Shown here: piece after piece, positions 17,357 through 24,685 of the stretch
Position numbering within the stretch: the first letter of the stretch is position 1
Layout: each line of letters begins with the position of its first letter
Source: Kitasatospora phosalacinea
GTDB lineage: Bacteria; Actinomycetota; Actinomycetes; Streptomycetales; Streptomycetaceae
Direction: 5' to 3'
NCBI RefSeq assembly: GCF_030268885.1
Contig: NZ_BSSA01000001.1
Span: 744,001 to 808,000 of the forward strand
Length of the DNA stretch: 64,000 nucleotides
The notes under the pieces: generated by a model
Told to the model about the DNA's origin: nothing
What the model saw: the letters and a program-made list of their open reading frames with translations, nothing else
The model's database searches: none
Position numbers and translations under genes: made by a program

Positions 17357-18328
17357 GTGACCGAGACCATCACGGGCCGGACGGTGAAGGCGCCGCCGCG
17401 CGCCACCTCACTGTTCGTCAACGGCCTGTTCCCGCGCCGCCGCGCCCTGGTCGTCCTGCTGGGCCTGCTGGGCGGGCTGCTGCTCGCCTACGCCTGGTCC
17501 TCGAAGCTGGCCGACGACGAGATCGGCTTCACCACCGCCAACCACCTCCTGGGCCACGACGCCAAGTCCACCCCGTTGAGCGGCATCGCCGCTGGCGTGC
17601 TGTTCGCCTTCGTCTCCGGCCTGGCCGGCTCGTTCACGGCCTGCAACGTGGCGGTGTTCGGCGCGGTCGGCCCGCTGGTCGGGCAGATGAGCCTGACCCG
17701 CCGCCAGCGACTGGTCCACGCGCTGCGCCCACTGGGCTGGGTGACGGTCGGCATGCTGCCGGTCTCCGCGGCCTACGGCGTGCTGGTCGGGCTGGTGGGC
17801 ACCCACATGCCGCAGTTCTCGACCGCGTCCACGCACGGGACGATCTCGCCGCGGATCCTCCAGGCGATGATCGTGTTCGGCGTGATCGGCCTGGCGATGG
17901 TGGCGATCGGGCTGGCCGCGGCCGGGGTCCTGCCCGACCCGCTGGCCCGGGTGGCCCGCCGGTTCCCCAACGCCCCCCTGGTGCTGGTCGGGGCGATGGT
18001 CGGCGGCTTCCTGATCGGCCGCCCCTACCCGCTGTTCCGCAACCTGTTCCGGCACGCGGCGCAGGAGCACAACCCGCTGTACGGGGCGGTGGCGTTCTCG
18101 CTCCAGTCGATCGGCAACGTCCTGGTGATGGCGGTGCTCTTCCTGGTGCTGTCCTTCGCCCTCGGCCGGCCCGTGCAGCGCTGGCTGGCCACCAAGCCGG
18201 GCCGGGCGGCGACGCTGACCGCGACCGCGTTCCTGGTGGCGGGCGCGTTCACGGTGATCTACTGGGACGTCCGGCTGCTCGGCAACTTCGACTACATCTG
18301 GTGGCCGAAGGCCCCCTGGAACGCGTAG
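17357..18328 (+). CDS. Polytopic membrane protein, distantly CcdA/DsbD-like
   Basis: This 323-residue protein has about seven to eight transmembrane stretches (first at 29-47, last near 288-305). The segment GLAGSFTACNVAVFGAVGPLVG resembles the cysteine-containing first helix of CcdA/DsbD-type electron carriers, but the usual proline after the cysteine is absent. The family assignment is therefore tentative. The GTG at 17357 is preceded by GAGGAGA. A cluster promoter element lies upstream and a 20-bp hairpin downstream. Transport, redox transfer across the membrane or self-protection are all possible. Nothing decides between them. Confidence 0.6.
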   Translation: MTETITGRTVKAPPRATSLFVNGLFPRRRALVVLLGLLGGLLLAYAWSSKLADDEIGFTTANHLLGHDAKSTPLSGIAAGVLFAFVSGLAGSFTACNVAVFGAVGPLVGQMSLTRRQRLVHALRPLGWVTVGMLPVSAAYGVLVGLVGTHMPQFSTASTHGTISPRILQAMIVFGVIGLAMVAIGLAAAGVLPDPLARVARRFPNAPLVLVGAMVGGFLIGRPYPLFRNLFRHAAQEHNPLYGAVAFSLQSIGNVLVMAVLFLVLSFALGRPVQRWLATKPGRAATLTATAFLVAGAFTVIYWDVRLLGNFDYIWWPKAPWNA

Positions 18329-18346
18329 CGCGCACCGCCCCGCGAC

Positions 18347-18388
18347 GGCGGCGGGCCCGGACCTCCCAGGAGGTCCGGGCCCGCCGCC
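18347..18388 (+). terminator. 20-bp bidirectional hairpin terminator
   Basis: Arms 18347-18366 and 18369-18388 are exact complements. It lies between the convergent CcdA-like and TetR genes, 18 bases past the first stop and 25 bases past the second. Confidence 0.8.
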
Positions 18389-18413
18389 ATTCCGCCGTAC
18401 GGGGCCCGCGGCG

Positions 18414-19055
18414 TCAGACCGGCCGCAGCGCGCCCCGGGCCACCGACTCCCGGGCCCGCGCCGGGTCGTCGCCCGCGCCGAGGACCATGGCGCAGACCTG
18501 CGCCTCGAAGCAGGTGTCCGCGGTGAACGGCTCCACCAGGTAGCCGCCGAGGTCGAGGGTGACCAGGCCGTGCAGGGCGATCCAGAGCTGGTGGGCCACC
18601 AGTTCCGGGTCGGAGGGCAGGAAGCGCTCGGCGGCCACGCAGCGCTTGACCGCCCGGACGAGGGCGTCCAGGGTGTAGCGGCCGTGCTGCCGGTCGGCGT
18701 CGGTGAGGGAGAAGCCGCTGAGGCTGGAGCCGCCGAACATCACGTTGTAGAGGTGCCGGTGCTCGCGGGCGTTGGCCCGGTACGCCCAGCCGAGCGCGAC
18801 CACGTCGGCGACCGGGTCGTCGGTCTCCTCGACGGACTCCAGCCGTCGGTTGAGCAGCGTGAAGCCCTCACGGACCACGGCCCGCACCAGGTCGTCCATG
18901 CCGCCGAAGTGGGTGTACACCGCCATGGTCGAGGTGCCGACGGTGGCCGCCAGCTTGCGGGTGGACAGGGCGGCCGGGCCCTCTTCGCTGAGCAGTCGGG
19001 CCGCCGCCTCGATCAGCTGGGCGCCGAGATTGGGGTCAACCTTGCGTGGACTCAC
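18414..19055 (-). CDS. TetR family regulator with WHG-type C-terminus
   Basis: This 213-residue regulator has a helix-turn-helix at residues 27-47 (LSTRKLAATVGTSTMAVYTHFGG) and the C-terminal WHG-type ligand domain (LWIALHGLVTLDLGG). The GTG start at 19055 is followed by Ser-Pro-Arg-Lys. It is divergent from the carotenoid oxygenase gene with 80 bases between them, and that interval holds two short palindromes. This is the usual arrangement of a TetR repressor with its target. The pair lacks the cluster promoter element found elsewhere. Confidence 0.88.
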   Translation of the reverse strand: MSPRKVDPNLGAQLIEAAARLLSEEGPAALSTRKLAATVGTSTMAVYTHFGGMDDLVRAVVREGFTLLNRRLESVEETDDPVADVVALGWAYRANAREHRHLYNVMFGGSSLSGFSLTDADRQHGRYTLDALVRAVKRCVAAERFLPSDPELVAHQLWIALHGLVTLDLGGYLVEPFTADTCFEAQVCAMVLGAGDDPARARESVARGALRPV

Positions 19056-19135
19056 CCTTGACAGTATGTCAGCCGCCTGTGAACCTAATCAATGACGGCG
19101 TTATGTAACGGTGCTATCGACTGGAGGGGGCGACC
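19056..19135. promoter_or_regulatory. Divergent promoter/operator region of TetR and carotenoid oxygenase
   Basis: Two palindromes are visible: TGACAGTATGTCA at 19059-19071 and CGTTATGTAACG at 19099-19110. The first lies four bases from the TetR start and contains part of a TTGACA hexamer (19058-19063). Either could be the operator of the adjacent TetR protein. Confidence 0.5.
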
Positions 19136-20521
19136 ATGCCCAGCGCCACCGGCCACACCACGAAGAGCCACCCGCACAGCACGACCCACCTGCTCGGACC
19201 CGGCTACCGGCCGGTGGCCGACGAGACCGCGCACGCCGACCTGGCCGTCCGCGGCACCCTGCCGCCGGAGCTCGACGGCACCTTCCTGCGGATCGGCCCC
19301 AACGCCCGCGGCGAGCACGACCCCGCCGTCCAGCACGCCTTCGCCGGCGCCGGCATGGTGCACGGACTGCGCCTCGGCGGCGGCCGCGCCCACTGGTACC
19401 GCAACCGCTGGCTGCGCGACGGCACCGTCAGCCGCGAACTCGGCGAACTGCCCACCCCCGGACCGCGCCGGGGCCTCGACGGCCACGTCAACGCCAACCT
19501 GGTCCACCACGCCGGCCGCACCCTGGCCGTCACCGACGGCGGCACCCTGCCGCTCGTCCTCGACCCCGGGCTGCGCACCCTCGCCCGCACCGACTTCGAC
19601 GGCACCCTGCCCGGCGGGTTCGGCGCCCACCCGCTCACCGACCCGGTCACCGGCGAGCTGCACGCCGTCGCCGTCGACCCGGCCGGGGACGGCGCCCTCC
19701 TGCTCACCGTCGACGTCGAGGGGAAGGTCCGCGAGGCGCTGCCCGTGCCGGTCAAGGGCCGCCCCTGGATGCACGCCTTCGCGCTCACCGAGCGCCACGC
19801 CGTCCTGTTCGACCTGCCGGTCGCCCACGATCCCGCCGAGGCCCGGGCCGGCTCGCCCGTGCCGTACAGCTGGCGGCCCGACCGCGACGCCCGGATCGGC
19901 ATCGTCCCCCGCGGCCGGCCGGGATCCGCCGCGCTGTGGCTGGACGTCCCGCCCTGCTTCGTCTTCCACCCCGTCAACGCCTTCGAGGACGCGGACGGCC
20001 GGATCACCGTCGACGTGATCCGCCACGAGCGGGCCTTCGACCGCGACCGGCTGCGCCCCAGCGAGTCGGCGCCCGCGCTGTGGCGCTGGACCCTCGACCC
20101 CCGCGAGGGCGCCGTGGTCGAGCACCGGCTCGACGGCCGGGTGCAGGAGTTCCCGCGCATCGACGAGCGGCGCACCGGACTGCCGTACCGCTACGCCTTC
20201 ACCGTCGAACTCGTCCCCGGCGACGGCGCGGCCCTGTGCGGCCCCGCGCTGCTGCGGCACGACCTCACCACCGGCCGCACCGACCGGCACGCCTTCGCCG
20301 ACGGCCGACAGGGCGGCGAGGCGGTCTTCGTGCCGCGCCACGCCCTGGCCCCGGAGGGGGACGGCTGGCTGCTGACCCTGGTGTACGACCCGGCCGCCGA
20401 CCGCAGCGAACTGGCCGTGGTGGATACCGCCGACTTCACCGGGCCGCCGGTCGCGACCGTGCCGCTGCCGGTGCGGGTGCCGCACGGGTTCCACGCCCAG
20501 TGGGTCCCGTCGCGCTGGTGA
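19136..20521 (+). CDS. Carotenoid cleavage oxygenase family protein
   Basis: This 461-residue non-heme iron oxygenase cleaves or isomerises carotenoid-like or stilbene-like double bonds. It has the family N-terminus PELDGTFLRIGPN and the four iron-binding histidine regions: His165 (GAHP), WMHAFALTE, FHPVNAFE and the terminal HGFHAQW. Length is normal. The ATG follows GGAGGGGG. A polyene-cleaving enzyme beside a polyene synthase is intriguing, but ordinary carotenoid metabolism or a separate function under the divergent TetR is as likely. The 3' end overlaps the convergent TetR gene by 86 bases. Confidence 0.88.
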   Translation: MPSATGHTTKSHPHSTTHLLGPGYRPVADETAHADLAVRGTLPPELDGTFLRIGPNARGEHDPAVQHAFAGAGMVHGLRLGGGRAHWYRNRWLRDGTVSRELGELPTPGPRRGLDGHVNANLVHHAGRTLAVTDGGTLPLVLDPGLRTLARTDFDGTLPGGFGAHPLTDPVTGELHAVAVDPAGDGALLLTVDVEGKVREALPVPVKGRPWMHAFALTERHAVLFDLPVAHDPAEARAGSPVPYSWRPDRDARIGIVPRGRPGSAALWLDVPPCFVFHPVNAFEDADGRITVDVIRHERAFDRDRLRPSESAPALWRWTLDPREGAVVEHRLDGRVQEFPRIDERRTGLPYRYAFTVELVPGDGAALCGPALLRHDLTTGRTDRHAFADGRQGGEAVFVPRHALAPEGDGWLLTLVYDPAADRSELAVVDTADFTGPPVATVPLPVRVPHGFHAQWVPSRW

Positions 20522-21047
20522 CCGCCGACCCCGGACGCGGCGCGGGGGCGCCGCCGGGCACCGGCCCCGGCCGCAGCGCGGTCGTCGCGCCCACCAGCAG
20601 GACCCGGCCGAAGAACGCGGCCAGCGCCGGGTCGGGCAGGCCGGTCGCCGCCGCCACCGTCCGCCACAGTGCCCCCCAGTGCCGGGCCGCCGCGCCCCGT
20701 ATTACCGGGTCGGAGGCCGCCGCCGCGTGCAACTGCCACTGGAAGGCGAAGGGGCTCCCGGCGCCGACCATCCGCCGCCAGGCCCGCTCCCCGGCCCGCA
20801 GCGCGGCGGAGCCCCGGGCGTTCTCGGCCGCGGCCGAGAACGCCCGGGCGGCGTCGCCCGTCGACAGGTCGGCGGCGGCCAGGAACAGCGCGCGCTTGGT
20901 CGCGAACAGCCGGAACAGGTAGGGCTGCGACACCCCGGCCCGCTCCGCGATCTCCGTCGTCGTGGCGGCGTGGAAGCCCCGCCGGGCGAACACCCCGACC
21001 GCCACCCGCACCACCGTCTCCCGCCGCTGATCCGCTGTCATCCGCAC
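20436..21047 (-). CDS. TetR family regulator
   Basis: This regulator of about 203 residues has its helix-turn-helix at about residues 25-48 (TTTEIAERAGVSQPYLFRLFATKRAL). I place the start at the GTG at 21047 because GGGAGGTGG lies seven bases upstream. An ATG two codons later (21041) is the alternative. The last 30 or so residues are Pro/Ala/Arg rich and lie in the region shared with the carotenoid oxygenase gene, so the true C-terminus may be functionally short. It is divergent from the second GMC gene, and both have a copy of the cluster element in the 204-base gap. Confidence 0.82.
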   Translation of the reverse strand: MRMTADQRRETVVRVAVGVFARRGFHAATTTEIAERAGVSQPYLFRLFATKRALFLAAADLSTGDAARAFSAAAENARGSAALRAGERAWRRMVGAGSPFAFQWQLHAAAASDPVIRGAAARHWGALWRTVAAATGLPDPALAAFFGRVLLVGATTALRPGPVPGGAPAPRPGSAVTSATGPTGRGTRAAPAPAAARSRPAAR

Positions 21048-21088
21048 GGCGCCACCTCCCGCGCCGAGCGTCACCCGCCGGAGGCCGC

Positions 21089-21110
21089 CCGGACTTCTCC
21101 GAGCGTGCCC
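21089..21110 (-). promoter_or_regulatory. Cluster promoter-like element before the TetR gene
   Basis: The minus strand reads GGGCA-CGCTC-GGAGAAG-TCCGG. GACGCT follows at the standard distance (21068-21063), 42 bases from the GTG. Confidence 0.6.
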
Positions 21111-21172
21111 GGCCGCGCGAGTCTCCCGCGGAACCCGTTGGCGCGTGCACGAATTTCCCGGCCCGTCCCGGC

Positions 21173-21194
21173 GGGCAACCCGCGAGAAGTCCGC
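21173..21194 (+). promoter_or_regulatory. Cluster promoter-like element before the second GMC gene
   Basis: The plus strand reads GGGCA-ACCCG-CGAGAAG-TCCGC. TACGGT follows at 21211-21216, 36 bases before the ATG at 21252. Confidence 0.65.
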
Positions 21195-21251
21195 TCGACC
21201 GGCCCGGCGATACGGTGCGGGAATTCGACCGCACCGAACCGGGAGCAGCGC

Positions 21252-22823
21252 ATGGTCGCCTCAGAATCCTTCGACGACATCGTGGTGGGCGCGGGCACCG
21301 CGGGGGCCGTCGTCGCGGCCCGGCTCAGCGAGGACGGCTCCCGGCGGGTGGCCCTCGTCGAGGCCGGCCCGCACTACGCCACCCGCGAGCAGACCCCCGC
21401 CGACCTGCTGAACGGCAACGCGATGTCGCTGGCCCGGCACGGCTGGGGCCTGTCCGCCCGGCTCACCGCCGACCGCCGCACCGCCCTCCCGCAGGGCAAG
21501 GTCACCGGCGGCTCCTCCGCGATCGGCAACACGGTGATGATCCGCGCCACCCCCGCCGACCTCGACGAGTGGGCCGCCCTGGGCAACCCGGCCTGGAGTT
21601 GGGACGAGTCACTGCCCCGGCTGCGCGCCCTGGAGGACGACCTCGACTTCGGCGCCGACCCGCACCACGGCACCGGCGGCCCGATCCCGGTGCGCCGCTG
21701 GCGCCCCGAGGAACTCACCACGGTGCAGCGCCTGTTCCTCGACGGCTGCCTGGAGGCGGGCCACCCCTACGCCGCCGACCACAACCACCCGCTGTCCACG
21801 GGCGTCGGCCCCATCCCGTCCAACCGCCGCGACGCCCGCGAACGCGTCTCCACCGCCATGGCCTACCTGTGGCCCGCCGTCGACCGCCCCCACTTGACCG
21901 TCGTCCCCGACGCCCTGGTCGACCGGGTGCTGATCGAGGACGGGGCCGTCCGCGGCGTGCGGATCCTGGAGGGCGACACCGAACGCGTCCTGACGGCGCG
22001 CCGGGTCGTGCTCGCGGCGGGGGCGATCGGCTCGCCCGCGGTCCTGCTGCGCTCCGGCGTGGGCCCCGCCGGGCACCTCGCGGAACTCGGCGTCCCCGTC
22101 CGGGCGGACCTGCCCGGCGTCGGCGGGGGCCTGGTCGACCAGCCCCGGATCGGCGTCTTCCTGGCACCCCGTCCCGGCGCGGCCGACGAACGGGCCTCCA
22201 CCGGCCAGATCGTGCTGCGCACCACCGCGCCGGCCGCGGCCGCGGGCACCGGCACGGAGCGCTTCAACGACATGTACTACGCGATGGTCAACCACTTCAA
22301 CCTGGCCCACCACTTCCCGCGGCTGCGCGCCGACGCGGGCACCGACGGGGTGTTCGGCATCATGGCGGTGGTCCGCCGCCCGCACTCCCGCGGCCGGGTC
22401 ACCCTGACCTCCGCCGACCCGCGCACCGCCCCGCACGTCGACCTCGGCTACCTCACCGACCCGCGCGACCACGACCTGTTCGCCGAAGCGGTGCGCACCT
22501 GCTGGCAGTTGGCGAACTCGGCCGGGATCGGCGCGCAGGCCGAGAGGGTGGTGGCCCTGGACGAGAAGGCCGTCCACGACGAGGAACGGCTGCGGGAGTA
22601 CGTCGGGACGACCGTCGACACCGCCTTCAACCCCGCCGGGACCCTGCGGATGGGCCCGGCCGACGACCCCGACGCGGTGGTGGACCAGTTCGGAGCCGTC
22701 CGCGGCGTCACCGGCCTGCACGTGGCGGACGCCTCGGTGATGCCGTCCATGGTGTGTGCCAACACCGCGCTGACCACCGTGCTGATCGGGGAGCGGATCG
22801 CCGAAGCGCTCCGGGAGGGCTGA
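21252..22823 (+). CDS. GMC family oxidoreductase with catalytic His replaced by Asn
   Basis: This 523-residue GMC flavoprotein is a paralogue of the one at 2810-4357. The FAD loop is VVGAGTAGAVVAARLSE and the signature is GKVTGGSSAIG. The position of the catalytic base, His452 in the paralogue (YHPVGT), is Asn460 here (FNPAGT, codon at 22629-22631). The second residue, Asn504, is kept. Both proteins have 63 residues after this position, so the alignment is secure. The substitution should impair ordinary alcohol oxidation. The protein may bind FAD and act in another reaction or as a partner of the intact paralogue. The start ATG follows GGGAGCAG. Confidence 0.9.
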   Translation: MVASESFDDIVVGAGTAGAVVAARLSEDGSRRVALVEAGPHYATREQTPADLLNGNAMSLARHGWGLSARLTADRRTALPQGKVTGGSSAIGNTVMIRATPADLDEWAALGNPAWSWDESLPRLRALEDDLDFGADPHHGTGGPIPVRRWRPEELTTVQRLFLDGCLEAGHPYAADHNHPLSTGVGPIPSNRRDARERVSTAMAYLWPAVDRPHLTVVPDALVDRVLIEDGAVRGVRILEGDTERVLTARRVVLAAGAIGSPAVLLRSGVGPAGHLAELGVPVRADLPGVGGGLVDQPRIGVFLAPRPGAADERASTGQIVLRTTAPAAAAGTGTERFNDMYYAMVNHFNLAHHFPRLRADAGTDGVFGIMAVVRRPHSRGRVTLTSADPRTAPHVDLGYLTDPRDHDLFAEAVRTCWQLANSAGIGAQAERVVALDEKAVHDEERLREYVGTTVDTAFNPAGTLRMGPADDPDAVVDQFGAVRGVTGLHVADASVMPSMVCANTALTTVLIGERIAEALREG

Positions 22824-22844
22824 CCCCGCGCCGGAAATCCCGCT

Positions 22845-22866
22845 GGGCATTCTCGGAGAAATCCGC
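22845..22866 (+). promoter_or_regulatory. Cluster promoter-like element before the methyltransferase gene
   Basis: The plus strand reads GGGCA-TTCTC-GGAGAAA-TCCGC. AAAATT follows at the usual distance, 62 bases before the ATG at 22950. Confidence 0.55.
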
Positions 22867-22949
22867 GGACGGCCCGGGCGGGAAAATTCTCACGCCACCG
22901 GAAAACACCCGGCCGCCCGTTCGGCGCGGCCTTTCGGAAAGGAACGGAA

Positions 22950-23771
22950 ATGGCAGTGGAAAACGCGGCTCCCGGTGAGATCGAGGGCGTCGACCCCGAG
23001 GTCCCGCACGTCTCCCGGGTGTTCGACCTGATGCTGGGCGGCACCGCCAACTTCCCGGCCGACCGGGCCGCGGCCGAGTACGCGTTCGCGTCCTGGCCCG
23101 GCGGCGACGTCCGGGTCGACATCCAGGCGGCCCGCGGCGCACTGGTCCGGATCGTCCGCCACCTGGCCGCCGAAGAGGGCGTCCGGCAGTTCCTCGACAT
23201 CGGCACCGGGCTGCCGACGATGAACAACACCCACCAGGTGGCCCGGAGCATCGTCCCCGACGCCCGCACCGTCTACGTGGACAAGGACCCGGTCGTGGTG
23301 GCGCACGCCCGTCACCTGCTGGCCGACCTGCCGCAGGACGAGGTCCGCTACCTGCACGCGGACGTGAAGGACCTCGACCGCATCCTCGACGAGGCGCGGA
23401 CCGTCCTCGACTTCGACCGGCCGATCGGCGTCATCCTCTTCGGCATCCTGCACTTCTTCCCCGACGACCAGGGCCCCGCCGAGCTGATGAAGCGCATCGT
23501 GGACGCCGTCCCGTCCGGCAGCCACGTCGCCTTCTCCCAGTTCGCCCGGGTCGGCGAGGACGCCGCGATGGACGAGGCCTTCGAACTGCTCAACCAGCAG
23601 TGGGGCGAGTCGGTCGTCCGCCGGACCAGGGAGGAGGCCGCCGAGCTGTACTTCGCCGGCCTGGAGCCGGTCGAGCCCGGTGTGGTCGAACTGCCCGACT
23701 GGCGGCCCGAGGCCGGGGAGGCCGGACCGCGTCCGATGCCGATGTGGTGCGGCCTGGCCCGCAAGGCCTGA
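22950..23771 (+). CDS. SAM-dependent methyltransferase, Methyltransf_19 (DUF574) family
   Basis: This 273-residue protein belongs to the actinomycete DUF574/Methyltransf_19 family of SAM-binding proteins. The N-terminus SRVFDLMLGGTANFPADR is the family signature. FLDIGTGLPTMNNTHQVA is the SAM-binding motif I, and YVDKDPVVVAHAR is motif II. Many members have no assigned substrate. A GGAAAGGAACGG ribosome site precedes the ATG. It has its own cluster promoter element and is closed by a 22-bp hairpin. A tailoring O- or N-methylation is possible but not shown. Confidence 0.88.
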   Translation: MAVENAAPGEIEGVDPEVPHVSRVFDLMLGGTANFPADRAAAEYAFASWPGGDVRVDIQAARGALVRIVRHLAAEEGVRQFLDIGTGLPTMNNTHQVARSIVPDARTVYVDKDPVVVAHARHLLADLPQDEVRYLHADVKDLDRILDEARTVLDFDRPIGVILFGILHFFPDDQGPAELMKRIVDAVPSGSHVAFSQFARVGEDAAMDEAFELLNQQWGESVVRRTREEAAELYFAGLEPVEPGVVELPDWRPEAGEAGPRPMPMWCGLARKA

Positions 23772-23802
23772 CCGGCACGCCCCGACCCGCCGGGCACGGC
23801 CA

Positions 23803-23849
23803 CCACGGGCCGTACCGGACCACCCCCGGTGGTCCGGTACGGCCCGTGG
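23803..23849. terminator. 22-bp bidirectional hairpin terminator
   Basis: Arms 23803-23824 and 23828-23849 pair perfectly around three cytosines. It separates the methyltransferase gene from the end of the seven-gene minus-strand operon. Confidence 0.85.
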
Positions 23850-23857
23850 CACGTCCG

Positions 23858-24628
23858 CTACCTGACCGGCTCCCGCTCCGCCCCGAACGCCCCCGCCAGC
23901 ACCCGGTCGGTCAACCGGTCCTCGCGCGCGTCGCTGCGCCCCTCCGGCAGCGCGACCGCCTCCAGCAGGGTCGAACTGGTCACCCGGCCCGCCTGCAGGA
24001 CCTCGATCCGGTGACCGAAGGACAGCCGCTGCGGGTCCGCCAGGTCGGCGCGCAGGACGACCGCCTCGACCGTCGCGTCGACCGGGAAGAGCGGGCTCTC
24101 GAACCGGGTGGAGAGCTGGGTCAGCAGGTAGCTGTAGCGCAGCTCCGGCCGGTGCACCGCGTAGTAGCGCTCGCTGACCGTCAGGAACAGCTGCCGGGCC
24201 GCCTCCACCGCGACCATGCCCTGCACGTGCCGGCTGCCCTGGTGGTCCAGGAGCAGCTCGTTGTCGTTGTGCAGCCGCAACGCGGCCCGGAACACGTGCT
24301 CCGCGACCTGCCGGACGTCCGCGACCAGCACGTTCTGCGACACCCGCTTGTGCACCTCCCGCACCTGCGGCAGCACGCCCCCCGGGTGCGGCTCCACCTG
24401 CACCCGGCCGGACGCCGACCGGCCGGCGGCACTGTGGACCAGGGCGAGGTCGCGTTCGTCCACCCCCTGGCCGACCCGCACCACCACCGGTCCGCCCGGA
24501 CCGTCGTAACGGCCCGCGCGGACCGCGGCGAGGAAGGCGCCGACGGTGGTGACGCCTCCGTGGGCCGCGAACGGCGCGAAGCGGTCGCCCACCAGGACGA
24601 GGGTGCGGGAATCGGGACCGTCGTTCAT
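23858..24628 (-). CDS. AfsA-like hotdog domain protein
   Basis: This 256-residue protein resembles AfsA, the enzyme that joins a beta-ketoacyl chain to dihydroxyacetone phosphate in gamma-butyrolactone synthesis. The recognisable stretch is VHKRVSQNVLVADVR followed by HNDNELLLDHQGSRHVQGMVAVEAARQLFL, matching one AfsA repeat. A second, weaker half (about 165-240) could be the partner repeat. It is the last gene of the operon, 57 bases after the KAS III-like gene, with GGAAGG before the ATG. Because it sits among biosynthetic enzymes, it may act on the pathway rather than make a signal. That is inference. Confidence 0.78.
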   Translation of the reverse strand: MNDGPDSRTLVLVGDRFAPFAAHGGVTTVGAFLAAVRAGRYDGPGGPVVVRVGQGVDERDLALVHSAAGRSASGRVQVEPHPGGVLPQVREVHKRVSQNVLVADVRQVAEHVFRAALRLHNDNELLLDHQGSRHVQGMVAVEAARQLFLTVSERYYAVHRPELRYSYLLTQLSTRFESPLFPVDATVEAVVLRADLADPQRLSFGHRIEVLQAGRVTSSTLLEAVALPEGRSDAREDRLTDRVLAGAFGAEREPVR

Positions 24629-24685
24629 CGTCGGGACGTTCCTTCCGGTCGGGTGCGAACAGGGGTGTGGGGCCCGGCCGTGCGG

